Assembly (NCBI RefSeq): GCF_900142475.1
Contig: NZ_FRAY01000004.1
Location: forward strand, 62,001-126,000
Direction of reading: 5' to 3'
Length of the DNA stretch: 64,000 bases
Origin: Fibrobacter sp. UWH4
Lineage (GTDB): Bacteria; Fibrobacterota; Fibrobacteria; Fibrobacterales; Fibrobacteraceae
Below the pieces are notes generated by a model. The model was not told the DNA's origin, did no database searches, and worked only from the letters and a program-made list of their open reading frames with translations. Shown here piece after piece: positions 49,871 to 58,306 of the stretch. Every line of letters begins with the position of its first letter. The first letter of the stretch is position 1. A program made the position numbers and the translations under genes.

Positions 49871-51202
49871 TGCAGATCCAACTTTCGGACCACTTCACCT
49901 ACGGGAGGCTGCTTCGCTTCGTCTTTCCGTCTATCTTGACAATGTTTTTTGCCACCATCTACAGCATTGTCGATGCCGCGTTTGTCTCGAACTTTGTCGG
50001 AAAGACTTCTTTTGCCGCCGTAAACCTCGTCATGCCGGTCCTTATGCTCATTGCTGCTCCCGGCGTGATGATGGGGGCCGGCGGGCAGCGCGCTCGTCGC
50101 AAAATTCCTCGGCGAGGGCGATAACGGAAAGGCGAACAAGGCGTTTTCAACAATCGTGTATGCGACAATCGCTTACGGAATTACCGCAAGTATCACGGCA
50201 TCCTATTTTATGGAAGGATTAGCCGCATTTCTGGGGGCCGACGGCGAGTTCCTTTCGCAGGCGACTCGTTACGGGCGCATTGCTGCCCTTGGCGGAATCG
50301 CCTTCGTGTTGCAACATCTCTTTTACTGTTTCATGATTGTAGCAGAAAAGCCTAAGCTGGGTTTTGCGCTTACGGTTATAGCAGGCATCACAAACGTTGT
50401 TCTGGACCTGTTGTTCATTGTCGTTTTAGAGTGGGGCATTTCCGGAGCGGCCTTGGCGACCGTTATCGGTCAGTCCGTCGGAGGATTCACCCCGTTCGTA
50501 TTTTTCCTATTGCGAAACAAGACTCCTCTCCGAATCGTGAAACCCGTTTTCGATGGCCGCGCGTTGTCGAAAGCCATGTCGAACGGTGTCTCCGAGCTGG
50601 TCACAAACATCGCCATGTCCATCGTAAGCATGCTCTACAATTTCCAGCTCATCAGAATTGCCGGAGATACGGGCGTTGCCGCATACGGGGCAATCATGTA
50701 TGTAAGCTACATTTTTTCGACATTCTTTACGGGATATTCGTTTGGGCGCGCTCCCATCATAAGCTACCATTACGGAGCCCGCAATACAAGCGAACTCAAA
50801 AATCTATTCCGTATGGATTGCGTGATCGTCGCGGTTGCGGGTGTCGTGCTCACCGCCTCGTCAGAAGCGTTGGCTTTACCTTTGGCAAAAATTTTCGGCG
50901 GCTACGATCCAAACTTGTTCGAAATGATTCGCCACGGCATCGTCATCTATTCATTCGCCTACTTGCTGATGGGTGCGAACTATGCAGGTTCCTCTTTCTT
51001 TACGGCCCTGAACAACGGCCTGGTTTCGGCTATCATTTCGTTCTTGCGAACATTCGTGTTCGAAATCATCGCCGTGCTTGCGCTCCCCATTTTCTTCGGG
51101 CTTGACGGCATCTGGAGTTCGTGCGCTGTCGCTGAAATCGCCTCGTTTGCGGTTACTGCAATCTGCGTCGTGGCCTTCCGTAAAAAATATGGCTACTGTT
51201 GA
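49870..51202 (+). pseudogene. MATE-family efflux protein with a frameshift
   Basis: The first 70 codons read as a MATE transporter (F-V-F-P-S-I-L-T-M-F-F-A-T-I-Y-S-I-V-D-A-A-F-V-S-N-F-V-G). The frame then turns into Arg-rich sequence and stops at 50122-50124. The rest continues in another frame to 51202 as normal MATE helices. At 50083-50085 a GGG run has one G too many. With GG the sequence reads G-A-G-G-S-A-L-V-A-K-F-L-G-E-G, as the family requires. It is therefore a one-base insertion in about 444 codons: a real recent mutation, phase-variable tract or sequencing error. Confidence 0.8.
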
Positions 51203-51235
51203 TTTAATATTCATGCAAAATTCTACATTTAAATC

Positions 51236-52267
51236 ATGGACAAGAATGTCATTGCGATTGGTTATGCGATAGCGGCGGCCGCATTTTATGCACTGAATGT
51301 TCCCTGCTCCAAAATGCTACTGTCCCACATTTCGCCCGTTTTCATGGCAGGGCTGCTCTATATTGGCGCAGGGCTCGGCATCGGCATCCTCTACCTGTTC
51401 CATGTCAGGCACGAGTCCCAATCGGAACGGCTCTGCAAAAAAGATTTCCCCTACACGCTGGGCATGGTCCTGCTCGACATCGCAGCGCCCATATTGCTCA
51501 TGTTCGGCGTCAAGTACGGAACCTCGAGCAACGCCTCTCTGCTCGGGAACTTCGAAATCGTCGCGACAACGCTGATTGCGCTGTTCATCTTTAGAGAAAA
51601 GGTGTCCACGCGTTTGTGGATTGCCATTTTATTTATAACGATATCCAGTTTCATTCTCTCGTTTGAAAATGTTGACGGATTTAATTTTTCCGTCGGTTCC
51701 ATCTTCGTTCTCGGAGCGACCATCTGCTGGGGGCTAGAAAACAACTGCACCCGCAAAATATCGGACAAAAGCACATACCAGATTGTAACCATAAAAGGCC
51801 TCTGTTCCGGAATCGGTTCCATCGTCGTTTCGCTTACCACAGACGAAATGAACTTCGCCGCAAAATACATCCCGCTCGCCCTGCTGCTCGGCTTTGTGGC
51901 TTACGGCCTGAGCATTTTCACCTACATCCGCGCGCAACATTACCTGGGAGCCGCAAAGACCAGCGCCTTTTACGCCTTCGCGCCCTTTATCGGCGTCCTG
52001 TTTTCTGTCGTACTCCTGAACGAAAAAATCACGCTGCAATACATCGTGGCACTCTTGGTCATGATCGCCGGTACCATTTTTGTGGTTTACGATACGCTTG
52101 TCCGCTCACATTCACACATGCATCAGCATATTTTCACGCACACGCATGGTGGCATAACCCATACACACGTTGTTACGCATTCCCATTTGCACAACCATGT
52201 CTTTTCCGATGCAAAGCACGGTCACAGCCACGACATCAAGGACCTAGAGAAAATCTCAACACACTGA
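51236..52267 (+). CDS. EamA-type permease with His-rich tail
   Basis: A 343-residue drug/metabolite-superfamily carrier with ten helices in two EamA repeats (A-A-A-F-Y-A-L-N-V-P-C-S-K, and S-A-F-Y-A-F-A-P-F-I-G-V-L-F-S-V-V-L-L-N-E). The last 55 residues contain about 18 His in H-x-H patterns (H-S-H-M-H-Q-H, H-T-H-G-G-I-T-H-T-H), a likely cytoplasmic metal-binding tail. Such tails occur in FCB-group EamA proteins and in metal exporters. It lies next to the metal-uptake cluster. A weak start region with TACATTTAAATC before ATG lacks a Shine-Dalgarno. Confidence 0.85.
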   Translation: MDKNVIAIGYAIAAAAFYALNVPCSKMLLSHISPVFMAGLLYIGAGLGIGILYLFHVRHESQSERLCKKDFPYTLGMVLLDIAAPILLMFGVKYGTSSNASLLGNFEIVATTLIALFIFREKVSTRLWIAILFITISSFILSFENVDGFNFSVGSIFVLGATICWGLENNCTRKISDKSTYQIVTIKGLCSGIGSIVVSLTTDEMNFAAKYIPLALLLGFVAYGLSIFTYIRAQHYLGAAKTSAFYAFAPFIGVLFSVVLLNEKITLQYIVALLVMIAGTIFVVYDTLVRSHSHMHQHIFTHTHGGITHTHVVTHSHLHNHVFSDAKHGHSHDIKDLEKISTH

Positions 52268-52275
52268 TGAGGAAT

Positions 52276-52779
52276 TTAATCGCCGATTACCCCTGCGAGT
52301 TCTTCTTTTTTGCCCTGTATGCGATTGCGTTCACCAACGCAGTTCAAGGCAAGCGTTTTATTCATGTAGTTTGCGCGTTCTAGTTCTATTGCGTTGCGCA
52401 GAATGCTTGTAAGAAAATCGTTAGGACTTGAGCCAGCCTCGGTCGCCAACTTTCGTACTGTTTCTTGCAAGTCGTAAGGAACCTGGACGGTCATGCTCTT
52501 CATCGGAGTTATGTACAGTTCGCCACCGACGGCCTCCGACATCTTCAACAACTGCTTGTACGAAGGGTTCGTTTTCAAGGATGCAATACGCGAGATAGCG
52601 CTTTGTGTCGTGCCCATCTTGTCGGCGACATCTTGCTGCGTGAGCCCCAAGGAATCTTTCAGGAAATCAAAATCCGTCAGGAAGGCCGACAGCGCCTCGT
52701 ATGTCTTGGAGTACAAATCTAGACCTTCGTCTTCGTTTTCGAGCGAAGACATAAAATCGATGACTTGATTCTTTTTCAT
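52276..52779 (-). CDS. higA: Antitoxin, HigA-like with an HTH and C-terminal ribbon segment
   Basis: A 167-residue protein. Residues 20-90 hold an XRE-type helix-turn-helix (L-G-L-T-Q-Q-D-V-A-D-K-M-G-T-T-Q-S-A-I-S-R-I). The rest resembles a HicB/Arc-type segment (V-Q-V-P-Y-D-L-Q-E-T-V-R-K-L-A-T-E-A-G-S-S-P-N-D-F), which makes it a two-DNA-binding-domain antitoxin. The start 52779 overlaps the toxin stop (ATGA), and the GGGAG site lies inside the toxin gene, so the toxin precedes the antitoxin as in higBA. It should bind the operator at 53201-53230. Confidence 0.78.
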   Translation of the reverse strand: MKKNQVIDFMSSLENEDEGLDLYSKTYEALSAFLTDFDFLKDSLGLTQQDVADKMGTTQSAISRIASLKTNPSYKQLLKMSEAVGGELYITPMKSMTVQVPYDLQETVRKLATEAGSSPNDFLTSILRNAIELERANYMNKTLALNCVGERNRIQGKKEELAGVIGD

Positions 52780-53198
52780 TGCATAACTCCCTGTTTGACA
52801 AGTTCTCTGTATCGCTTCAGTTTTGTAAATGCTGTCCCGAGTTTCATCGGTTCCTTTTTGTGCTTCAATTCCGCGCATAACAAAATGAGCGTGCTGATTT
52901 CGTTTATTGCCATGCAGAAATATATTCTAAAAACTCCGCCTTTCGCCTGCTTTGGAATCCGCATCTCGTACAAGCCGTCATATTCCTTCGGAAACTTGTA
53001 AATTTGTTCATTCAGCAAAAAAGGCGACAAATCCATAACAGCAGAAAGGACCTTCAGAAAACTCTTGACTCGTAGATACAAATCTGGACGATGCCTTGAC
53101 AGATCCTTTATTTCTTTGCCGACATCTCCTGTTTCGTCTTTGGGGTCTGCTTTTTCTGCCTCAAAAAATTGCACATTCGGAAAGAACTTGAACTTCAT
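52776..53198 (-). CDS. higB: Toxin of the RelE/HigB-like (Gp49) family
   Basis: A 140-residue basic protein with the RelE/Gp49 pattern: V-Q-F-F-E-A-E near the N-terminus, helices, Y-K-F-P-K-E-Y-D-G-L-Y-E-M-R-I-P (core strand with Arg), F-R-I-Y-F-C and a C-terminal K-R-Y. Toxins of this type cleave mRNA at the ribosome. It is longer than typical HigB by about 25 residues, through an extra acidic insert (A-D-P-K-D-E-T-G-D-V-G) near the N-terminus. The adjacent antitoxin overlaps by 4 nt, and a perfect inverted repeat stands 2 bp before its start. Confidence 0.8.
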   Translation of the reverse strand: MKFKFFPNVQFFEAEKADPKDETGDVGKEIKDLSRHRPDLYLRVKSFLKVLSAVMDLSPFLLNEQIYKFPKEYDGLYEMRIPKQAKGGVFRIYFCMAINEISTLILLCAELKHKKEPMKLGTAFTKLKRYRELVKQGVMQ

Positions 53199-53200
53199 AT

Positions 53201-53230
53201 ACTAAATATAGCATATTTGCTATATTTAGT
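53201..53230 (-). promoter_or_regulatory. Operator of the toxin-antitoxin operon
   Basis: ACTAAATATAGCA and TGCTATATTTAGT form perfect 13-bp arms with a 4-bp centre, 3 bp upstream of the toxin ATG. The placement fits autorepression by the HTH antitoxin. It also contains AT-rich -10-like sequence. Confidence 0.85.
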
Positions 53231-53254
53231 CAATATTTTTTTGAAAAAAATTTT

Positions 53255-54691
53255 CTAATAAGGAATTAGTTCTGCAAGTTCGCTTTGCGCAGAAGGATTA
53301 TTTGCGTAGTTTCGCATGACAGATTTCATGTCGAGGAGGATGCAGGCAATTTTGTGGTAAGGTTTTGAACGATCTTTCCAGTCGCCATAGATATAGCCGA
53401 CGCGTTTCATTGCATAAACGTCATTGCGAGGGAGCTCCGCGACCGCGGCAATCTCATCCCATTTCCCAGCATCCGCGCAATATGGCATAATGAATGCGTT
53501 GTAGATAGGTTTTGGCGAGGAGTCATCCTGAGCGGAGTGTAACGAAGTCGAAGGATCTCCATTCTCTTCTAAAATTTCTTTCCAGTGCGTTTCCACATAT
53601 TCCGCATAAGCCATCTGCTTACACACGGATTCGGCCCCCGGCAAATGTGAATTGAATCCGGTCAAGCCGTATTTGTAGTACTTGGAATCAAGGATATACA
53701 CACCCTCCCCCACAACCATTATCGTATCTGGTCGGAGTGTGGAACGTTTCGGGTCGTTCAGAACTATTTCCTCTTCGGATTCATCAAGTTTTTCATCGCG
53801 GCATCCGTCATTCCACCGTAAATGCGGATTGAATTTATCCTTGGCAACTCCCTGCGGCAACTTCCCGAAAATTTTATCCACCATCGCTTCCCAAACGGGG
53901 GCGAAGGTGTTTACGCCAAACAACGGCTCGTTTTCACTACCATCTTCGCCACGATTTTCCTTGTTTTCCAAATAACGGACCATCTTTAGCATGGCATGGA
54001 AAAGTTCCAAATGTTTGTCATTGAATGTTGCCGCAATTTTATCCTGAATTACTTCTGCAAACAATTCGTAATCAAACAAAAGTTCCGGTTCTTCGACTTC
54101 ATTTTCTGAAATGCCGTAAAGCGGACCAATCAGCCGAGCAGATTCCTTGACGCAAAACTTGTGGACGAGCGTAATCAGGTTGTCTTCACGGTAACTCGTC
54201 TTGCGCGTAATCAAGTTCAGATATACAACCTGATCGTGACCTTCTTCGTCTTTGACGACCTGCGGCTTAATTCTTTTAATTGTTCGCGGCCAGCTGATTT
54301 TGCCGGAAAAACCCTTCTTGTAAATCGTTTCGGATTCCACAAAGTAGCCGAAATCGAGATAGTACTGCAATACCGAAAGATACGCGTAGAACGGGAATTC
54401 CAGTTGGGATTTTCTCAAGTCTTCTTCGGAGAAATAGCTTTGCAAGGACTTGCCATTCAATACGGCAATAAGCTGGTAGAAATCTTGCTTGCAAATATCT
54501 TCAGACGGCTTTGATGCACGATACCCCATCGGGAAATAGATTTTGGGGCGGTCATTCTCAATCCTTATCCCGACAAACGATTTGTCCTTCTTTTCGTCAC
54601 TTGAACACCAAGCGTCATACACGCAGAAATCCGCAAAAGACGTGAAAGCCTTTTGTGCGGGTTCTGCGATATGTTGTGCAAACGCGTTCAT
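53255..54691 (-). CDS. LlaJI-type restriction endonuclease subunit
   Basis: A 478-residue protein of the LlaJI/McrC-like class, the nuclease partner of an McrB-type ATPase. The PD-(D/E)XK core is visible late in the protein (L-R-P-D-T-I-M-V-V, then I-L-D-S-K-Y-Y-K-Y-G, with the D...D-x-K arrangement). The N-terminal two thirds are helical and probably contact the ATPase. Near residue 390 the residues D-P-S-T-S-L-H-S-A-Q-D-D come from a dispersed repeat inserted in frame, just after the nuclease core. It is the last gene of the methyltransferase-ATPase-nuclease operon and starts one base after the ATPase stop. Confidence 0.82.
   Translation of the reverse strand: MNAFAQHIAEPAQKAFTSFADFCVYDAWCSSDEKKDKSFVGIRIENDRPKIYFPMGYRASKPSEDICKQDFYQLIAVLNGKSLQSYFSEEDLRKSQLEFPFYAYLSVLQYYLDFGYFVESETIYKKGFSGKISWPRTIKRIKPQVVKDEEGHDQVVYLNLITRKTSYREDNLITLVHKFCVKESARLIGPLYGISENEVEEPELLFDYELFAEVIQDKIAATFNDKHLELFHAMLKMVRYLENKENRGEDGSENEPLFGVNTFAPVWEAMVDKIFGKLPQGVAKDKFNPHLRWNDGCRDEKLDESEEEIVLNDPKRSTLRPDTIMVVGEGVYILDSKYYKYGLTGFNSHLPGAESVCKQMAYAEYVETHWKEILEENGDPSTSLHSAQDDSSPKPIYNAFIMPYCADAGKWDEIAAVAELPRNDVYAMKRVGYIYGDWKDRSKPYHKIACILLDMKSVMRNYANNPSAQSELAELIPY
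53521..53560. repeat. Dispersed repeat inside the restriction endonuclease gene
   Basis: GTCATCCTGAGCGGAGTGTA followed by ACGAAGTCGAAGGATCTCC. In the coding (minus) frame it gives G-D-P-S-T-S-L-H-S-A-Q-D-D. The same C-A-T-C-C-T-G-A/G-A-G-C core is seen in the other elements. Confidence 0.65.
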
Positions 54692-56446
54692 TTAAGAATT
54701 TGCCTGCTTTTGCAACTTTGCCTTATCTACGTCATTCATCTTGAAAATCTTTTCAAAGGACTCAAATCCGACGGACGTTTCAAAAGCGTCTATCAAATCC
54801 GAAAGGGCGTTGACTTTGTCGTCCTTGACGAAAATCTCGCCAGACTTATTGCGCTTGAAAACATCGTCCCATAGGTACTTGAGAACCTTTTCCGCAAAGT
54901 CTTCTTTCTTGATTTTGTCCACGTCGCCGATTTTTTCGCCTGTGATGAACCAACCGCCCAGACACTTATCATCAGCCTTCAAAACAGCCATCTGTGGCAA
55001 GAGAATCTTTTCGTTTATCCATTTACGGAAATCACCCCAGTAAACGCCTGTATCGTCAATTTCGGTCTTGTACTGGGCGGATTTTTCGTCCAAAACATTC
55101 CGAATCATCTTCGATTTGAACCGGCGTTGGAACGCATTATCCATCATGAACACGTTTTGGTCATTTGTGTTCATCGTCGCGTAGATAGAAAGATTCGGCG
55201 GCAAGCGCACAGCCGTATTGTTGATGAACTTTATTTTGTCGCCGTACGGGATGGAATCGTCGTATTCAATCTTTTCCGGATTATCCGTACTTTTCTGGCG
55301 AACATACGCGTTCACATCAATGTTTGTGACGCCATAGGAACTCCAACCCGTATTGTAAATGTTACCGGAAAGTTCTTCAGGGCCGTCTTCCGGGCGAATA
55401 CGGTCTAGCAACTGGAACATCTCCCCAAAAATGGCGGCCGCATTGCCACGATTGATTTCCTCTATGATTAAGAAGAATGGCTCTGCGGGATTACGATATG
55501 CCCTGCGCACGATTTCCGCAAACGGACCTGGTTTAAAGCGATATTCGACACCGCCGTTGTCCGGCTTCACGTAAGGATAAATCTGCCCCACGAAATCCGC
55601 ATTGCAGTATTCCGGGTGGAATACGCAACGAACCTTGTGATATTCCTTGTCCGCGACACCGTACTTATCCAATTCGACGTTGATGACCTTATTTACTTCA
55701 TAGCTCTTGCCACACCCGGGAACACCGTAGTAGATGATTTGGGTGGGGGTGAAAGAAACATTGTTTTCCTTTTCTTGATTATCCTTTTCTGATGAGATAA
55801 TAGGCGTCTCATTTTGATTTTTTTCGCGTTCTTTTAATTCCCAATCAGCCCAATCAGTCCATTCCGTTTGAGGTAAGCTCAAATTAGAATAAGTATAACT
55901 ATTATCATCAACGCTCACACAATATAAATGAAGTGTATCAAAATGCTCGATGAAAAAGCCATAACACATCAAACGTTCTTGATAATGTCTTTGAATTTCT
56001 TCAAAGGATTCTTGGTTTTTTATTGTATCATAAGTTGTATGAGGAGAATATTTGATTGATCGTCTCCTGTAATGAGATTTGTTAACATCTTGTATTTTCG
56101 TTAACAATAGAATGATTGGAGTATTCCGAAAAATTTTGGCATTGTTTTGAAAATGAACAATAACATTATCAAATTTTGATGCTAATTGTATTTCCTGATA
56201 TTCGGGATTTAAATACGATTCGCTTGCAGTGACGAATAATTTCTTCTTGCCTAAAATGCAAGATGTTTTAGCCAAAGGGACTGAATTAAAGTACATTCCC
56301 TTTAACATATTCTCATAACCTTCCGCTTTGAAATAATACGGAGGCATATCATCTCTAGGCTCTCGTGATTGACCAAGAGCTGTTTCCCATGAAGGACATT
56401 CTCCATTTTGTGGAGTAAAAATCAAAGATCCTTGGTCAAGTCTCAT
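54692..56446 (-). CDS. McrB-like AAA+ ATPase/GTPase of the restriction system
   Basis: A 584-residue motor subunit. A variable N-terminal half (about 1-230), presumably DNA recognition, precedes an AAA+ domain with Walker A (Y-G-V-P-G-C-G-K-S), Walker B (F-F-L-I-I-E-E-I-N-R-G-N) and the McrB-type signature A-T-M-N-T-N-D-Q-N-V-F-M-M-D-N-A. Such subunits use GTP to drive cleavage by the nuclease partner. The start at 56446 follows GGAGGCAACT and overlaps the methyltransferase stop (ATGA). A start at 56497 would give a longer overlap without a site. Together with its neighbours it forms a LlaJI-like restriction-modification system. Confidence 0.88.
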   Translation of the reverse strand: MRLDQGSLIFTPQNGECPSWETALGQSREPRDDMPPYYFKAEGYENMLKGMYFNSVPLAKTSCILGKKKLFVTASESYLNPEYQEIQLASKFDNVIVHFQNNAKIFRNTPIILLLTKIQDVNKSHYRRRSIKYSPHTTYDTIKNQESFEEIQRHYQERLMCYGFFIEHFDTLHLYCVSVDDNSYTYSNLSLPQTEWTDWADWELKEREKNQNETPIISSEKDNQEKENNVSFTPTQIIYYGVPGCGKSYEVNKVINVELDKYGVADKEYHKVRCVFHPEYCNADFVGQIYPYVKPDNGGVEYRFKPGPFAEIVRRAYRNPAEPFFLIIEEINRGNAAAIFGEMFQLLDRIRPEDGPEELSGNIYNTGWSSYGVTNIDVNAYVRQKSTDNPEKIEYDDSIPYGDKIKFINNTAVRLPPNLSIYATMNTNDQNVFMMDNAFQRRFKSKMIRNVLDEKSAQYKTEIDDTGVYWGDFRKWINEKILLPQMAVLKADDKCLGGWFITGEKIGDVDKIKKEDFAEKVLKYLWDDVFKRNKSGEIFVKDDKVNALSDLIDAFETSVGFESFEKIFKMNDVDKAKLQKQANS

Positions 56447-57501
56447 AGTTGCCTCCATATATGAGCTAAAAGAATTCCAACTATATTCACGTCCCAACCA
56501 TTTCCTGCTCGTTTAGACAACTGGGAATACGATTGTCCGTCGAAGTTGATTTCGCAAATCTTTTTATCGCGAGAAATGTCAAATCCCATAAGGCGAAATT
56601 GTTCGTGAACAGACATCTTTCGAACAATTTCCTTGCCTTTGTCTTTGCCAGACTTCTTGGGAGGTTCAATAACACGAAGACTATTATGTTCCGGCTGGGT
56701 GATTGTTATGCTGTAGCCATCTTTTTTGATTTTCTTGTTATACACATCAAAACACAACGGCGTTTTTACGACAAAAGAATCAATGTGATGTTTCACCTTC
56801 AAATGAGCAATTTGATCATCCGACAGATAAAGAAATTTTTCAGGGGAAATGTCTAAGAAATCTGCCATTTTCAAATCGCTATGGATTTCTGGAGGCTTTA
56901 TTTCAAAGTTTTCTGGTAATCCTCCTAACCGAGCAAACATCCAAAGGCGTTCTCGATTCTGCGGCACACCGTAATCTTTTGAATTCAAAACAACCTTTGC
57001 CAATGTGTTTTCTTCCGTCGTGCCATATCCCATTTCAATCAAGTCTTTTACAAGTTGATCGTGGATGGGCTTAAACTTTCCAGAAGTAAAGCCTTTAACA
57101 TTTTCCAAAAGGATATACTTCGGCTTTTTTACTCGACATATTCGAATGATATGTCCAAGCATTGCCCCTCGACCATAGGGATCTTCGGTTCCCAATTGCA
57201 TTCCTGCGGAAGAGAATGGCTGACAGGGAAATCCTCCGGTGAAGAAATCAAAATCAGGTAATTCATCAGGGTTTATTTTTGTAATGTCGCCCCAGTTCTT
57301 TATAGGATTTCCCTTCTCATCTCGATGGTTTGCGTCAAAGAGTTTTGAAGCGTATTTATCGAACTCTGAATAACCAACAACAGTGTAATCAAAATTCGTC
57401 AAAGCTTTTTTTGCTCTTTTCAATCCAAAGGATGCTCCGCCATAACCAGCAAAGCCTTCAAAAACCCTGATTACATTCTTCTTCTGTCGAGTCTGGGCCA
57501 T
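56443..57501 (-). CDS. DNA (cytosine-5) methyltransferase
   Basis: A 352-residue m5C methyltransferase with all key motifs: I (F-E-G-F-A-G-Y-G-G-A-S), IV with the catalytic Cys (G-G-F-P-C-Q-P-F-S), VI (E-N-V-K-G), VIII (Q-N-R-E-R-L-W), IX-like (M-S-V-H-E-Q-F-R-L-M-G-F) and X (G-N-G-W-D-V-N-I-V). The target-recognition domain lies between VIII and IX (about 185-310). It protects host DNA from the ATPase-nuclease pair encoded next. Only one methyltransferase is present, while LlaJI itself uses two. The start has GGAGCGAT and is preceded by two structured leaders and a 16-bp palindrome. Confidence 0.95.
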   Translation of the reverse strand: MAQTRQKKNVIRVFEGFAGYGGASFGLKRAKKALTNFDYTVVGYSEFDKYASKLFDANHRDEKGNPIKNWGDITKINPDELPDFDFFTGGFPCQPFSSAGMQLGTEDPYGRGAMLGHIIRICRVKKPKYILLENVKGFTSGKFKPIHDQLVKDLIEMGYGTTEENTLAKVVLNSKDYGVPQNRERLWMFARLGGLPENFEIKPPEIHSDLKMADFLDISPEKFLYLSDDQIAHLKVKHHIDSFVVKTPLCFDVYNKKIKKDGYSITITQPEHNSLRVIEPPKKSGKDKGKEIVRKMSVHEQFRLMGFDISRDKKICEINFDGQSYSQLSKRAGNGWDVNIVGILLAHIWRQL

Positions 57502-57517
57502 ATCGCTCCGTGTTGAA

Positions 57518-57533
57518 AGTGAACGAGTTCACT
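57518..57533 (-). promoter_or_regulatory. Palindrome just upstream of the methyltransferase
   Basis: AGTGAAC-GA-GTTCACT, perfect 7-bp arms, 17-32 bp before the start codon and partly beside the ribosome binding site. Autoregulation by the methyltransferase or by an unseen controller protein is possible. Confidence 0.55.
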
Positions 57534-57574
57534 CTCGCGGGAGCGGTTCTGGCCGATTCGCTTGGCCGGGGTGC

Positions 57575-57800
57575 GGGCAAAAAGAAACGGCGGGGAGCCG
57601 ACTCACTCCTCGCCTAAAAGCGCGACATTTTCAAAAGAATACAATACACCCGCAAAAACCCGGGCGTATACGGTACGCCCAGGGTACACTACGCCCATGC
57701 AATACACGGGCTGTGGCGAGTCATTGTCTTATTCTTATAGCCTTGAAAGTGTCTAGTTTTCAGATGAAGAACAAGAGCGATACTCAACGAGCGTTCACCC
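57575..57800 (-). ncRNA. Structured leader RNA, copy B', directly before the methyltransferase
   Basis: Minus strand. The 5' part matches leader B closely (GCTCTTGTTCT, then the hairpin with loop CTAGACACTTTC), with the outer stem ATTCTT-type pairs (57732-57738 with 57764-57771). After it, P1 TGACTCGCC (57723-57715) can pair through CTCGCC with GGCGAG of P2 (57614-57598). Alternatively P2 closes a terminator, GGCGAGGAG with CTCCCCGCC and one mismatch, followed by GTTTCTTTTT. Between them GGGCGTA-CCGTA-TACGCCC and a second hairpin form. The switch parts differ in sequence from copies A and B, yet the plan is the same. Confidence 0.6.
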
Positions 57801-57837
57801 TCGTCCTTGCAAACTATTCCAAGCATTTTCTGGATAC

Positions 57838-58085
57838 AAAAAAGGCGTGGAGTTGAATGCACTTACCATCTGAAGGCCTAGACTGCCTGGCTATAATAAG
57901 CACAAACAACTCACGCCCCATAATGGCCGCTTGCCTACAGGCAGATTTATCAAATATGCATGTACCAAAACGATGCGGCAGGCCTAAGCCGGTCGCAGAC
58001 GTGAGCGTTCGCCTTATTCTCCATAGCCTTGAAAGTGTCTAGTTTTCAGATGGAGAACAAGAGCAAAAACTCTATTTGCCTTAAA
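57838..58085 (-). ncRNA. Structured leader RNA, copy B, with terminator/antiterminator switch
   Basis: Minus strand. The 5' hairpin has perfect outer arms TTCTCCAT and ATGGAGAA (58017-58024, 58050-58057) and inner TGAAA/TTTCA. P1 (58013-57999, GCGAACGCTCACG) pairs with P2 (57919-57901, CGTGAGTTGTTTGTG) over 13 bp with one bulged base. Alternatively P2 pairs with P3 (57855-57844, CAACTCCACGCC) and is followed by six T residues. A TTGACA (minus strand of 58102-58107) lies upstream as possible -35. The arms differ from copy A but pair as well, including GAGTTG/CAACTC against GTCGTT/AACGAC. Confidence 0.72.
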
Positions 58086-58219
58086 ATATAGATTATTCCG
58101 CTGTCAAAAGGTGACGCCACGCCCGGAAGGCGAGAAAAAAGCGTAAAAACGCAGATTTCAACCGCCTGCGGGGGTCGATTTCCTTCAAAATTGACAAAAT
58201 TTCCGCAAAAATCGCCGAT

Positions 58220-58253
58220 TGTCATAATATGACATCCGAGGAATGTATATTTG
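58220..58253 (+). promoter_or_regulatory. Promoter-operator of the ORF6N gene
   Basis: The palindrome TGTCAT-AAT-ATGACA (58220-58234) stands 11 bp before TATATTTG (58246-58253), a match to the TAnnTTTG -7 box of FCB-group promoters. The module is repeated with few changes at 59372-59405. The transcript leader of about 45 nt contains GGAG 8 nt before the ATG. Confidence 0.6.
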
Positions 58254-58306
58254 TATCGAGAACACTTTACCCTGCCTTTTTTGCTTGTAGGCGGAAGGAG
58301 TAGAAG

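Noticed and set aside
57575-58085. Copies B and B' as tmRNA, 6S RNA, RNase P RNA or CRISPR repeats
   Set aside because: No tmRNA tRNA-like ends, no 6S-type closing stem, no RNase P core sequence, and no regular repeat-spacer pattern. No cas genes are in the window.
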